Origin: Oscheius sp. JU75
Taxonomy: Eukaryota; Nematoda; Chromadorea; Rhabditida; Rhabditidae
Reading direction: 5' to 3'
Assembly: GCA_037178855.1 (NCBI GenBank)
Contig: JASJZC010000006.1
Coordinates: forward strand, 6,820,001 to 6,884,000
DNA: 64,000 bases
Both the position numbers and the translations under genes were made by a program. The notes beneath the pieces are model-generated. The model ran no database searches. It was not told where the DNA came from and saw nothing but the letters and a program-made list of their open reading frames with translations. Positions 22,801 through 33,822 of this stretch are shown piece after piece; positions within the stretch are counted from its first letter, which is position 1, and each line of letters opens with the position of its first letter.

Positions 22801-25800
22801 CCAGTACTGTTCAGTAACATTTACTTCAGTTTGATGAGAAAATAGGGTAGCCCTGTTTTTCTTTGTTGTTTTAGTAATACATCTTTACCCAGCTCGACAG
22901 ACCAGTTTTGCTAGAGAACAAGTCCAAGATACAAGGGAAGTAAAAGAGTCCTGATGAGAAAGTAGAGCCACTAACCTGAACTAGAAGAAGACGACAGTAC
23001 AGGACTTGACATGGCAAGGTCTGCTCGACTTGCCTATTCTTGTCAACGAATATCATGGACAGAACGGCGACGATCTTTTCACAATAGATCAAGTTCTAGT
23101 ATTGTTACGCTAACTCTCAGACTCGCATTCCAACCAACAAAGAGAAAGTATTGCCCGCAAGCACTGTACTAATAAGATACGTATGTAATGGAAGGAAATG
23201 ATTTTCCTTTGACCAGCAATGACTCGGCAGACCACGGGAACTGTAGTGTGTACCTCCAACTATATATTTCCCACAGTTAGACAGACTAGAAAGAAGGGCA
23301 AGTTCGACGGGAATGAGAAGATGAAGTCATTATCTCTGAACTAGATAAGAATGTCCGGCGGAGACACTTTCCTTGACTCACCCTCTCCTCCTTTCGAGAC
23401 TCTAAAGCACCACCTGCGGCCTCTGTTGACCTCATCATGCTAATCCGCAGCCAAATGACACCTGGTCAGAAGGCATTGATACCCCGCTCTCAAATCATCC
23501 GAATAAAGACAGCTGGCTCCCTTGCCTAATTTCTGTAATTTGAGCCGGGGAAAAGGGTAAGGCAAAACAAATAAATGTGACTACCATTTCTGTTTCTCTA
23601 ACTTTTCTCTATCATTTAAGAATTTACATTTTAACTCTGCCACATTTGTCAACTCAGCACTCTTGTCAGCAAGAGAACGTTTGTCCTTTCATTTCTAACA
23701 ACGTCTTATTCGACTATGTCAACACTAACCATCTGTTCTTGTCAAACTCTTGACATATTAGTTTCGATTCTGATTGACATGCTTGCCTTTTCCAGCTTCA
23801 AAGTTTTTTTTTCTTAAAAACGGTTATCAGCTCAAGCTAGCTGTCAAACCTAGCACTTTTCTGCCCCATCAGACTCATTATGACCTTGCAAACTTGGCAC
23901 CTGCGGTCATTCAGAACCGGTTTGAATGAATCTTACTCAGTCTGTCTCCTTCCTTCTCCTGTACATCCTTGGCTGGTGACAAATAGCACCCATATCAGGT
24001 AGTATGTCCATCGGGCAGCCGGCCTCTTTCTGACCGATGACTCTCAAAGAGGCGGCTGTTGTTTCGGCCGGTCATAAAATCATGATCAAAGGTGGACAAT
24101 GGGCGCCCCTGACCCATTGATTTCCGACTGCTTAAAATACTTTTCACACTATTTATTGTCTCTCGTTCCCTCTCCCCCTACACTATTTTGCTCGGCCTAA
24201 TTACATTTCGCCTTTCGCTCAAATCACACACAACGTCTTTTCTTGGTCTGAGATCCCTTTTTGCTTCAAGATTAAATCAGGAATTTGCCTGCGGAATCCG
24301 AAGCACTGAACATCCTCCTATCAGAACTAGTTAAGCACTCTAAAACAAACAATTTCCGGCTTATGCCTTGGCTTCCTTTCGAAAAGTTAAATTCAGTGAA
24401 AGAGTCACAAAAACCACAAGCTCCGCCTTCTTGTCTCCCCTGTACGTAAGACGGTTTCTGACCTGGCAATGATCTGTTTACGGCAGTGTTGCGCAAGTCC
24501 AAACCCTCTCTCCTCCCTAATCTACCGATGCTCACATTTCTTCTTCTTTCTTCCATTCCAATCTACGCAATGTGTTGCATGTGCTGCTGAGACCGCTGTT
24601 CTTGTCGAAGGGCCACTTTACGCAGAGAGCCAATTGTTCCCATCCATCACTTTTTCCCTAATTACTGCATAAGATCATAAAGATGTGAGAGCACACCTGT
24701 CGTCGCGAACCGGACGCTGATGACCTTCGCACACTTTTTCCGGCTCGCGCGTCCTTCGACTATCACTGGTCAAAAAAATGGGAAGGAGACTCGGTCGCTG
24801 ACCCGCCGTAATTGCCATTGTGCCATGGCGCCCGTCCGTCTTTCTTGCACAAGCGCCTTTGTCACGCTCATTAATGCACATTTCCCTCTGCAGATTTATA
24901 TTCTCTTCCACACAATTGGCCTCTGTTTTTCGAATCTTTGATCGATCGATTTCGAGCATCATCCATCTTCTCCCAGTCCCTCTTCTCCACACTCAGCTGT
25001 TGAAAAACGTCTGCTGATAGCGGCGATAAGAGCTTTCGACAGTCTTTTATTATACTTTTGATCAACCAAAAGAAACAATAACTATCTGGCTTTTCTTGCT
25101 TCACGCCCATAAATCTGTCTGACCTATTGACTTCGCAAGTTGTTATCGCACGCCTCGGCCGGATCGTAAATTTTCTGGAACACAGATGGTGCGATCTTAA
25201 CGTAGAACTATTACTTCACCTCTACTATTCGAGAGTTTTGCTTCGAAGTTTCTTCCTTCCGCACAGTACATATAGAAGCTCTTTGAAAGAACAGACTCGA
25301 CATTTCTAAGCCACCTATTTCCTTACTTGACTGCCTGAAAGGGTACCTGGCTTCGTACACTTCGGTGTCCGGATCCTGTAAGTTTCCGGAAAACTTTGTC
25401 TAACTGGTCGACAGACAAACTTTTGATCAAAACATGTTTTCTTTCCACTCTGACCCCAACAAGATTTCCTGCCTAATCAAGTGTCTCACTCTGTGTGTTT
25501 TCTCATTGACTTTCTGCCCACTTCTCGCCTAATCCCATGTTGTGTCGCTCACTCCAGGTGCTCTGACCAAACAGAGTGAGCGTCTTTTTGGCATCATCGT
25601 CTTCCTTTTCAAATCACGGCTAATACAATTGTGGCCGTCCCGGGCGCGACACGAGGACTCTGTACCTTTTCGGCCTGCTGAATCAGCCAGCCCGACACCC
25701 TGTTCTCTCTCTCTCTCTCTTAAACTATTCGGACCACGTGTGGGAATATTGCTCCGGGCCTACTCCTCTCTGCAATAAGACAGCCTGACCTTTCTCTCTC

Positions 25801-27193
25801 CCCCTAATTAGTTCGCTGCTTGGGAAAAGAAGATGGAACGTTTATAACCACGCGCATAGCCTGTGCAAACAGATTTTGCTGAAGCCGAAGCCAAGGAAGA
25901 ACGGGCAGTAATCTGTTGTTGGCGCCTTTTTAGCGTTCTAGCTAATCATAGGACCGTTTTTGAGAACTGTCTTTGGCTTAGTTTTCAACGCTTTTCTGTC
26001 TGGGGCTCTAATTTAACTGAACAGATAGGAGCCGATCGCCGAACCAGTCGGTCAGAGTCCACACGTGCTTCAAGTCTCCTAAAAATTCTTTCGACGGCTT
26101 CTTTTGTGCTGCCGAAGCCTCTTGATCTCAAGTTATGCTCGCGCCCTTTTGAACATCAGAAATAATTCAAGGCGGCCGTGCGAATCCCCTCCTCTTGCAA
26201 CTGGACTCCTTGAAAAAAGAGGCAGCCGAAGGTGAGCTTCCATTCTCTCTCTTCAGCCTTTGATTGACACCCGCCCGCCGTAGCTGCGTCAACCGACGAG
26301 GCAGACCACAAATTTCGAACCTCTCACTCTTATCCTCTCCGGTAATTTGATATGTAGTGTGAGAATGGAAGGAATAGCCACCAAGACGAATTTTGTCAGA
26401 GATAACGGCGCCAACTGACAGCTTAATTGTTCTTCCTCGGACTAGGCTATTTATCAGGACAAGTGGGGAAGCGACGACTTTTTGTCTGAGGAGGGTCCTC
26501 GATTCGATCAATCCAAGAGCTGGAGCTCACGAGAGGACTAGGATGAAGAGTTAATGAGATTGTCTTCGTGGCCATGTTTTGAAGTCTCTTTGGTTCTTAT
26601 TGTGAATTGGCCCAGTGAACTCTTTCCAAATCATAGTTGATTCTTCTCATTTTGACAACGTCTGAACATCGCTTGAAATGAGTACATTTTTGAACTTTCA
26701 AAGTATTAATGGTTTATTTTCGTTACCACTCCTACGGAAAATGTTGAAAACTTCGCATTTACTTTTGTGTTTGCCATATCCAAAGCTTGCAAACCATTCC
26801 CAAAGTCTCACCTTTCAAATGTCAACAAAACTGCTAACAAACCGCTCTCAAGTTTTCAAAGATCCTCTCCTACTGAACACCTTATCCCGTCAGTGCTATC
26901 CCGAGAGTTTCCCGCTCTTCAACCCGTCTCTTGACTCTCACTCTCTTAGACAAAACAAGCACTTACAAGTAATCCCTTCTTCCTTTTTACTCCCAGTTAT
27001 GTCTAATCCCGGTGTCCAAAAGACGACCTCCCGCGCTCCGCCCATTACACCTCCACACTCTCGCTCATCTTCCAGCCACCTTGTGCCCTCTTGATAATCA
27101 GATGGTGGTGCGAATTGAGTGTTTGTCTTTTCTCAAGTGTCTCCTTCCCTTCTCTCATTGCAACTTCTTGTTGTTTCAGACACTACAAATGAC
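22801..27193. other. Gene-poor region upstream of lin-18
   Basis: 4.4 kb with no gene that I can support. A (CT)n tract lies at about 25704-25721 and the plus strand is pyrimidine-rich over much of 23.6-27.2 kb. It probably contains lin-18 regulatory sequence and any 5' UTR exons. Short open frames on both strands appear to be chance. Confidence 0.45.
25704..25721 (+). repeat. CT dinucleotide microsatellite
   Basis: An uninterrupted run of alternating C and T directly visible in the sequence, within a pyrimidine-rich stretch. Confidence 0.8.
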
Positions 27194-29882
27194 ATGATCT
27201 GGCCTCTTCTGCTCCTTCTTTTCTTCACGGTTGCCTGGGCTCAGGTCAATCTGTTCATCAGCAATGCCGAAATGAATAGGACTTTGGGTAGGAAATTTTT
27301 GATAATGCTATAAAAACTTTGGCTCAGGTCTTCATGCAGAGATGAACTACGTGGAGAATGGAATTGTCAACACTTACGCAACCAAGTTCAACTACCGAGT
27401 GGACTCACACATTGACCATGTCACTTTTACATGGCATGCCAGTGGAAAAGTACAGTTGCCCTTATACAAGAATTAGATTTTTGCTGCAAGCTTGCATATA
27501 TGGTGTGTCGAGTTGCGCGACAGAAACCAGGAGGGTTCGCCTTGGAATTCATTTTCCTTTCGTATTTATTCGTTGGAGACAGCTCCATGTTTTTGATTAC
27601 GAGCAACTGACCGAAAATGATTAGTTTGGGAGTAAAAACCAACTATTGAATGTGCATTTTGCGGCATCTTAACACGCACTCGATGACCTATTCAAGTCCT
27701 CTTTTTGCGCAGAGCATCTTCAATAACTCTCATATTCAACGTGTCACGTGGTGGTCCTTGATCAATCCCGATTTCAGTATCACTACACGGCTCGGGTCGA
27801 CTCGGAAGACATGTCTGTTCTGCCGGTTCTTCATATCCCGACCAGTGGAGAGGTTCCTCATCAGCCACAGGGTTCGTTGATACGATTTAACCTCTTCCTA
27901 CGGCGGCGGCTTCCAAGCTAATTGCCGAATCCATTTTTCAAGCTCGGCCATTTATGTCAGCGAGCCGGGTCGCTCTGGAAATGAATGAGCAGCCTGGGAG
28001 GCAAAAACAAGGAGAAGAATATTCTAAAGGGGGATCAAACTCTGGATTAGAACTCTTTTACAGCCTTCTCGGTCGAGTACCGCTGTGCCGGACATCGTTC
28101 CGGACAGTTTGTGGTCAGTCTCTTCTTCAACTTCTCGTCTCCACACTCACCGAAATCGACGGTAGTTCGTCTGAAGCAGGAGAAGATCTGTGCCAGTCGG
28201 GATGGTCGACGTGGTCTGGCCGGTGGAGGAACAGCAGCTGAAGAGTACGAGCAGACTGGGGACGGAGTCCAGGACACTTTCTACATCATTATAGGCAAGT
28301 TTTCTGGTTCCAAAGAACAATACTGTTTTAGTGGTGGCAGGAATCTTCCTCCTCATTGTGGCCATCCTGTTGATCTCATTTTTCCGTCGTTCCAAGAAGG
28401 AAAGCACAGTCTGTACCCCGACCCCTCCCCGTCTGTCTGCTCGTCCTGTCTCTGTTGCCAGTCGACCGTCTTTCAAAGCTTCTCTTCGAGGTTCAATGCA
28501 GCCCTTCCTCACCTCCACTCCCATCCGACAACGTAAGTCTCACGTTATGTTGGACACGTATTTGTTCATTATAGCACCGCCGTCCACAGCTCACTCTCTC
28601 TTGGACTCTGTCCCGTCCACCTCGGCATCCACTGATCCCGGGAGCATTTTCTTTGAGCGCCCCAGCCATGTCGATGTCCGCAAAGCTTTGGTCACTCTCC
28701 ATGCTGATCGAGAACTCTTCAATGTGCTTCCCTACTTTGAGGGACAAGGAACTTTTGGCGAGATGCGGTTCGCCATCTGGAGACAGCCGGACGATGTGAA
28801 TAACGGAGATGTAGATGACGAGGAAGACGCGCCTTGTCACGACGAAGCGGTACTTTCTTCTTGGAGCCAGCCTCAAAATACTTTTAGATGCTGTGCAAGA
28901 CCCTGAAGAAGAACGCGACACCTGCGCATCTAGAGAAGTTCCTTCAGGAAGCATTCGCCTTTCATGCCCTCCCTCCTCATGCAAACTTGGCTCAAGTGGC
29001 ATGTGCTGCCTCTTTCGGCAAGTTCGAAAATCCTGAATCAGTCGTCGACTTTCCTCTGATCTGCTATCGACATCAGGGCTTCGGAAACCTGAGAAAGTTT
29101 CTACAGAACTGTCGAGAGGACAACAAGAAAGGCTTGTCTCTTTTGAAATAGAAACTGACCATGACTTCAGGTGCCCTGCGAACCCAAGAGCTCGTTTCTT
29201 TGTGTCTACAGTTAAGTAGAGCTCTGGTTCACATCCACAAGCACAAACTATTGCACAAGGACATATCGGCGAGGAACTGTATAATCTCGGAGGTCGGGAC
29301 TCGTCTTGTGGTGCAGCTGTGCGACTCGGCTCTCTCGAAGGATATCTTCCCAGGAGATTACCATTGTCTCGGGGACAATGACAACCGACCGATAAAGTGG
29401 ATGCCTCCGGAAGCCATTGCCCAGAGGCAGATGAGCAGTGCAGGCGATGTGGTGAGTACTCTACCTGCTCTTGAAAGTAGTCTAACAATCAAAACAAAAC
29501 AAACGTTTTGACAGTCATCCAATGAAACTATTCAAACCCCTTATTTCAGTGGTCTTTTGGTGTCCTCTGCTGGGAAATCTTCTCCCTGGGAGCTATTCCC
29601 TACGCGGACATCGACGCCGAAGACATGCAAGAAGCGGTGTTACGCGGTGTGCGCCTCTCGCAGCCGTTCAACTGTCCCGATCAAATGTGAGTCATCATTG
29701 TGTTGCGACTCACAGACTGACTGACCGGCCTATCCGGTCCTCGATCTGTTTATTATCCAAACTGTTTCAGGTTTAACGTCATGTTTTGCTGTTGGCGCGA
29801 AAGACCCAAAGAGCGTCCCAGTGCCGAGCATGTCAACGGAGCACTGGAGCAGTTCAGTGTGCAGCTGACGCAGTTCGTCTAG
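27194..29882 (+). CDS. lin-18: RYK/LIN-18 Wnt receptor pseudokinase
   Basis: Signal peptide MIWPLLLLLFFTVAWAQ, then a WIF domain (VNLFISNAEMNRTLG, HVTFTWHASGK, GEVPHQPQ, VEYRCAGHRSGQFVV), a transmembrane helix (VVAGIFLLIVAILLISFF) with basic stop-transfer RRSKK, and a kinase-like domain. Order and size match RYK. The Gly loop is EGQGTFGE, the catalytic loop HKDISARN (HRD changed) and the DFG position is CDSA, the same kind of substitutions as in vertebrate RYK, so it is a pseudokinase. FPGDYHCLGDNDNRP is the RYK activation-segment signature. The stop follows QLTQFV. RYK binds Wnt ligands through WIF and acts in cell polarity and axon guidance. Two introns use GC donors by my model (28294 and 29139 regions). 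Confidence 0.95.
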
Positions 29883-30905
29883 AGAAGAAACAGGTCCACC
29901 TCCATCTATTACGGGTCATCTAGTCAAGAGAGAAAATATCAGATTTCTATTTACCAGATCTCAGAATAAACCGTTCATCTGTACAGTAGTCTTGTACTTT
30001 CACTGACATTTTCCCAACCAAAATGACTCGTCGCCCTGTGCCCTTTTTGGAGCGATGAGCTGGCGGCATGGGAACGCGACAGACAGTCGGAGGGAGAGAG
30101 TTCAGGCCGAGATAGGAAAAAAAATGCAACAAAAGAGGGAGAGAAAGTTGAAATAAACTATAATCTTTCGGGTTCTACTCTCGGTGGTTAATCTCTGCAG
30201 CAATGCAGCAACCTCTGATAAACTGGTCGGATAAATAGTGGGTATTTATTCGGAGGTTGTCGAGAATAACTACCCTGTACAAACTGACAAGCCTTGAGAT
30301 TACTCTAATCCTTTTTCACTTCGTTTTGCAGCTACAATGAATGCGTCTTAACGCATTCAGAATATTGTACTAGTAACGGTCTCTCGATGCTGTCGAACAA
30401 ATTCAAACTCTGCAGTTAGGTTGTCATGTGAGAGTTCTTCTTAAACTGTGCGCACAGCATCACAGTATACAAAACTGTTTAGCCAGTTGTTCCAACTTTT
30501 GGCTACTTTCGTGCTATCTAACTATATCAGCAGCCTTTACTTTTCTAAGCAAGGGTTATAGACCAAAGTCACGTGCTAGATTGACGTAGATCAACCTGCT
30601 CGTGGAGTATTCGAAAACGGCTCTCTTTCAAACATGCTATTGCTAAACGTAGCCAGAACCTGACATCAACATGATAGACGGACAGATATAACTCATTCTC
30701 TTTTCACCTTTCGGGCAGCCGAGCCACTCTTCTGTTTGACTCCGCAACGAATTGGGCCCTCTCTTTATGTCTGCTGCGCTGACTTTTTATGCCAATCCGC
30801 CTCTTCTACTCATAACACCCTCTCTATTATTTACCCATCTCGATGGGTGTCAACAGACGCGAGACCTAGAAAAGGCCTGCGGCGAGTCCAGTCCCCCTGG
30901 TGGCG
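29883..30905. other. Intergenic, no supported gene
   Basis: About 1 kb between two plus-strand genes; an AATAAA signal just downstream of lin-18 (about 29965) may serve polyadenylation. Nothing else recognised. Confidence 0.45.
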
Positions 30906-31847
30906 ATGAGAATGCTCCGATCAGCCGGTATTGCCGTCGTCGCGTTGCTCGCTGTGAGTCCTACTTCTGCTCTGAACCCTGAAAAGTTTAGGTCATTTCC
31001 GCAGCAGACCCTCCACAGGGTTTTACCTCAGTCCCCCAGTGTCGCTGTCCGGATGTGGAAGCCTGTTCTGCCGAGATCTCTGCGAAAACCGAAGTCTGCA
31101 AGTCAAAGTATTTTGTCTCATTTCTGAAGTATCACATGTCCTTCAGCGCTCAATGTGTAGCGATCTTGGCCAAGATTGGAGACAGCGGCAAGATCCGCCA
31201 ATGTCTGGACAATGACCAGGCAGAAATGCAAAAGCTAGAGACCTGTGCCAAGAAGAAGCTCAATGGAGAGTTGGGATGTACGAACGATGCTCAGCCACAG
31301 AATCTGACCATTCCTCTTATTCCAGTAGTCGAAGTGCCCTCGCTCAATGCTGAAGAAGCTCCTCAGGTGAGGTTTCCAATCCAGTCCACTTCCAAATTCA
31401 TAATCGGCGAATTTTCGTTTTCAGCTGGCACAGTGGTTGTTTCCGAATTAGTAGGGAGGTATTGGAGTGGATAAGACACTATTAAATCATTCGTCTCGGA
31501 GCTGTATCAGTTTCTGCGAGGCTCAAAACATATACACCAGTCACATAATAACATTCTTTCAGGCAGCCATTCCTCAAGGCTCTCCACAGGGACCTCCGGA
31601 ACTGACCCAGTACCTCATGTGCGTCGATCAATGCAGCATGGCCGACATGGAAGTGATTCCTGGAAAGAGGAAGAAACGCAGTCCCGTCGCATGTGCCTTC
31701 AAGTTGAAATGTGCTCTTCAGCCTCCTAACGAAAAGATCCAACGTGCATATACTGACTGTGAGAAAGAGCTCAAGATGGATCCTCAGCAGAGAATGAAGA
31801 CCTCCTGCAACTGTTTGAAAGCAGCAGGTGTTGCTGTCCAATGCTAA
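30906..31847 (+). CDS. Cys-rich secreted protein with internal basic cleavage site
   Basis: Three phase-0 exons: 30906-30953, 31040-31366 and 31563-31847. Exon 1 supplies a signal peptide (MRMLRSAGIAVVALLA). Exon 2 reads CRCPDVEACSAEISAKTEVC and continues with spaced cysteines (SAQCVAIL, IRQCLDN, LETCAKKK, ELGCTND); one N-linked site is at NLT. Exon 3 has YLMCVDQCSM, then PGKRKKRSP, a furin-like basic site, and ends SCNCLKAAGVAVQC. Paired Cys spacing in both halves suggests two related disulfide-linked helical modules separated by a Pro-rich linker and a processing site. I do not recognise the family; nematode-restricted secreted proteins look like this. The stop is 62 bp from the convergent mrpl-23 stop. 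Confidence 0.75.
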
Positions 31848-31909
31848 TTATTCTTTGTAAATAAATCAATTTCACTACTTCTAAAGAAAAATGTAACAAC
31901 TTGTACAGA

Positions 31910-32461
31910 CTAAATGCCGAACATCTCGCCGACTTTCTTGCGATCCTGATTGACATATCTGCTGTTGACCCTCAACGCCTCCTGCTGTTTCTTCACTTTC
32001 TCGAGCTCTTGCAGCTCTTTGTTATCCTTGAACATGTCCGGGAATTCGTAGAAGAATTCTTTTTTCTGTACATATTTTTATGAAAAATAAGTGCAGAACC
32101 TACCATGAAAACGTAGGCAAACTTTTTGTCCTCTTCTTTCCACATGGCCTTTTTGTACTGATGATCGAGGGACGAAGTCCACGTGATATCACCCATCTGG
32201 ACCTCTGTCCGGACGTCTCTGACTGGGAAATTGTAGATTTTCGTCAAATATTCCCGAATATCATGCTTTGACATTCTAAAGACCTTGTTAGTTGACAATA
32301 AGATATATTTACCTAGGATCAACTTCAAATTTAACACAATTTCTGGGCAATTTGTTGCGTCCGACCTTCGGTGCTTCCACGGCGGCCATCCAAAAATCGG
32401 GAAGAAAGACCCGTCGTTGGGGATTTCCCGGCTGCCAGAGTCGGGCCAATCTTGTTGTCAT
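31910..32461 (-). CDS. mrpl-23: Mitochondrial ribosomal protein uL23m
   Basis: The start ATG at 32461 gives MTTRLARLWQPGNPQRRVFL, then PDFWMAAVEAP, NCVKFEVDPRMSKHDIREYL, TKIYNFPVRDVRTEVQMGD, KKAMWKEEDKKFAYVFM and FFYEFPDMF, ending KKVGEMFGI. This follows MRPL23 from end to end (the RVFxxxF start, the YL..IYNvPV..VRT core, and kvAYV...F.FPD.F). It belongs to the large subunit of the mitoribosome near the exit tunnel. A TTCATCAG acceptor directly before the ATG, and the 139-bp gap to the upstream same-strand ncbp-2 stop, are consistent with a downstream operon gene receiving a spliced leader. Confidence 0.9.
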
Positions 32462-32600
32462 TCTGATGAAAAATGTGGATAACCTTGGAGATTTGAAGAT
32501 AAGACTCGATGATACGAGAGAGAGCAAGTATAATTATTGAGATCAAAGTTTATCTCGCAAAAGAATTGAAAATTTGACATAAATAAGACCCATCGTTACG

Positions 32601-33238
32601 TTATTCGTCCATATTTCCTTGTCTGGCAGCCATGGCCTTGTTCCATCCGCCTCTGCCGGCGTCATAGTCTTTTCGGTACTCGTCGCGAACCTCAAGATCA
32701 TTGTTGGAGAGAAAAAACTGAGTAAAAGCACCTGTCCTCCATGTTTTCCACGCCCAAATTGCCGGCCTTCCTGGAATCCGGCGTCCCAATCCGCACGAAT
32801 CGTTCGGTCGTCAAGACGAGTTCCGTTGACACAGCGAACTGCTAATTCGGCGTCCTCACGAGTATAATATCTGGAAAGCTCTTGTTTGAAGGAAAAAGGA
32901 CTCACTCAACGAAGCAGAAACCACACGGCGTCTTTTTGAATCTGTCCAGACCCATAATCACACGACGCACATCTCCAGCTCGACCAAAAAGCTCATAAAC
33001 CTGGTAATTGTGGTTGTTGAGAGAGAAAACTGATTCAAACCTGGTCTTCTCGAGTGTAATAGGACAGATTTCCAACGTATAGTGTGGTTGAATTTCGAAG
33101 AGCGCTTTCCTGGTCTTTTAGCGAACCCTGAAGTCATTTTTACCATAAAAGACTGCAAGCGAGATTAACCTGATACCTCTGATCGCGATAAGCACTGATA
33201 TTTCTGTTTCCTCGTTGACGAGGGTCGAAAGTGGCCAT
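32601..33238 (-). CDS. ncbp-2: Nuclear cap-binding protein subunit 2 (CBP20)
   Basis: The start at 33238 gives [20 protein letters not shown], then an RRM with RNP2 [33 protein letters not shown]1 GFCFVE, the family-specific [16 protein letters not shown] and [34 protein letters not shown] and a short tail ending GNMDE. The cap-stacking tyrosine region (SAYRDQRY) and the WDAGF/GRG segments that fold over m7G are retained. CBP20 binds the 5' cap with CBP80 in the nucleus; ARS2/SERRATE, encoded at 59.1 kb, is its known partner. All introns are short. Likely first gene of a pair with mrpl-23. Confidence 0.95.
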
Positions 33239-33822
33239 TTTATCTTAATAATGGAGACATTACAAGCCATTAGAAAAGAGGAAAAAGCTAGAGATAAACG
33301 AAAAGAAAGAAAAATTCGTTCTGTTTTTAAAGGTCGGGATAGGCAAATAGGGCGCACTTTTGAACATTTAACAATTTATCGCCTGTATATTTGCTATATG
33401 GCTATGACAAAAAGGCAGGATACAAAAGTCAGAAAGCATGAAGAGCAAAAAGAGTAAAGACGATCGTTCTAACTTCCTCAAACAGCTACCGTAATCTATC
33501 CATACAGTGCGACAACTCCCGCTTGATAATTGTGTTTGTTCCAACACGAAACTTCGTGTAAAACGCAAAAGTGTCAGTAATGGAAAAGAATTCTGCTCAA
33601 TGACAACGGTTCGAAACCTAAGAAAGACTTTATCGGGACGCCTCGACGCGAACCCCAACTTGACTCTTTCACACCATATTGTATGATAAAAGTCTTTAAA
33701 ATAATTTAATCTCCAACAACACAATAAGAGGCTACAGTAACATCAGATATCCGTTTGCGAAACCCAGAGAAATGTGACTAAGTCCAATAAATGAGACAAG
33801 ACTTCTTCAAAATCAGAGCTCG
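33239..33822. other. Intergenic between UGGT and ncbp-2
   Basis: Both flanking genes run leftward. I see no coding pattern; it should contain the UGGT 3' UTR and the ncbp-2 promoter. Confidence 0.45.

Noticed and set aside
26678-27094. 138-codon plus-strand ORF upstream of lin-18
   Set aside because: Pyrimidine-rich DNA gives Ser/Leu/Pro-rich frames; no start context or conserved pattern.
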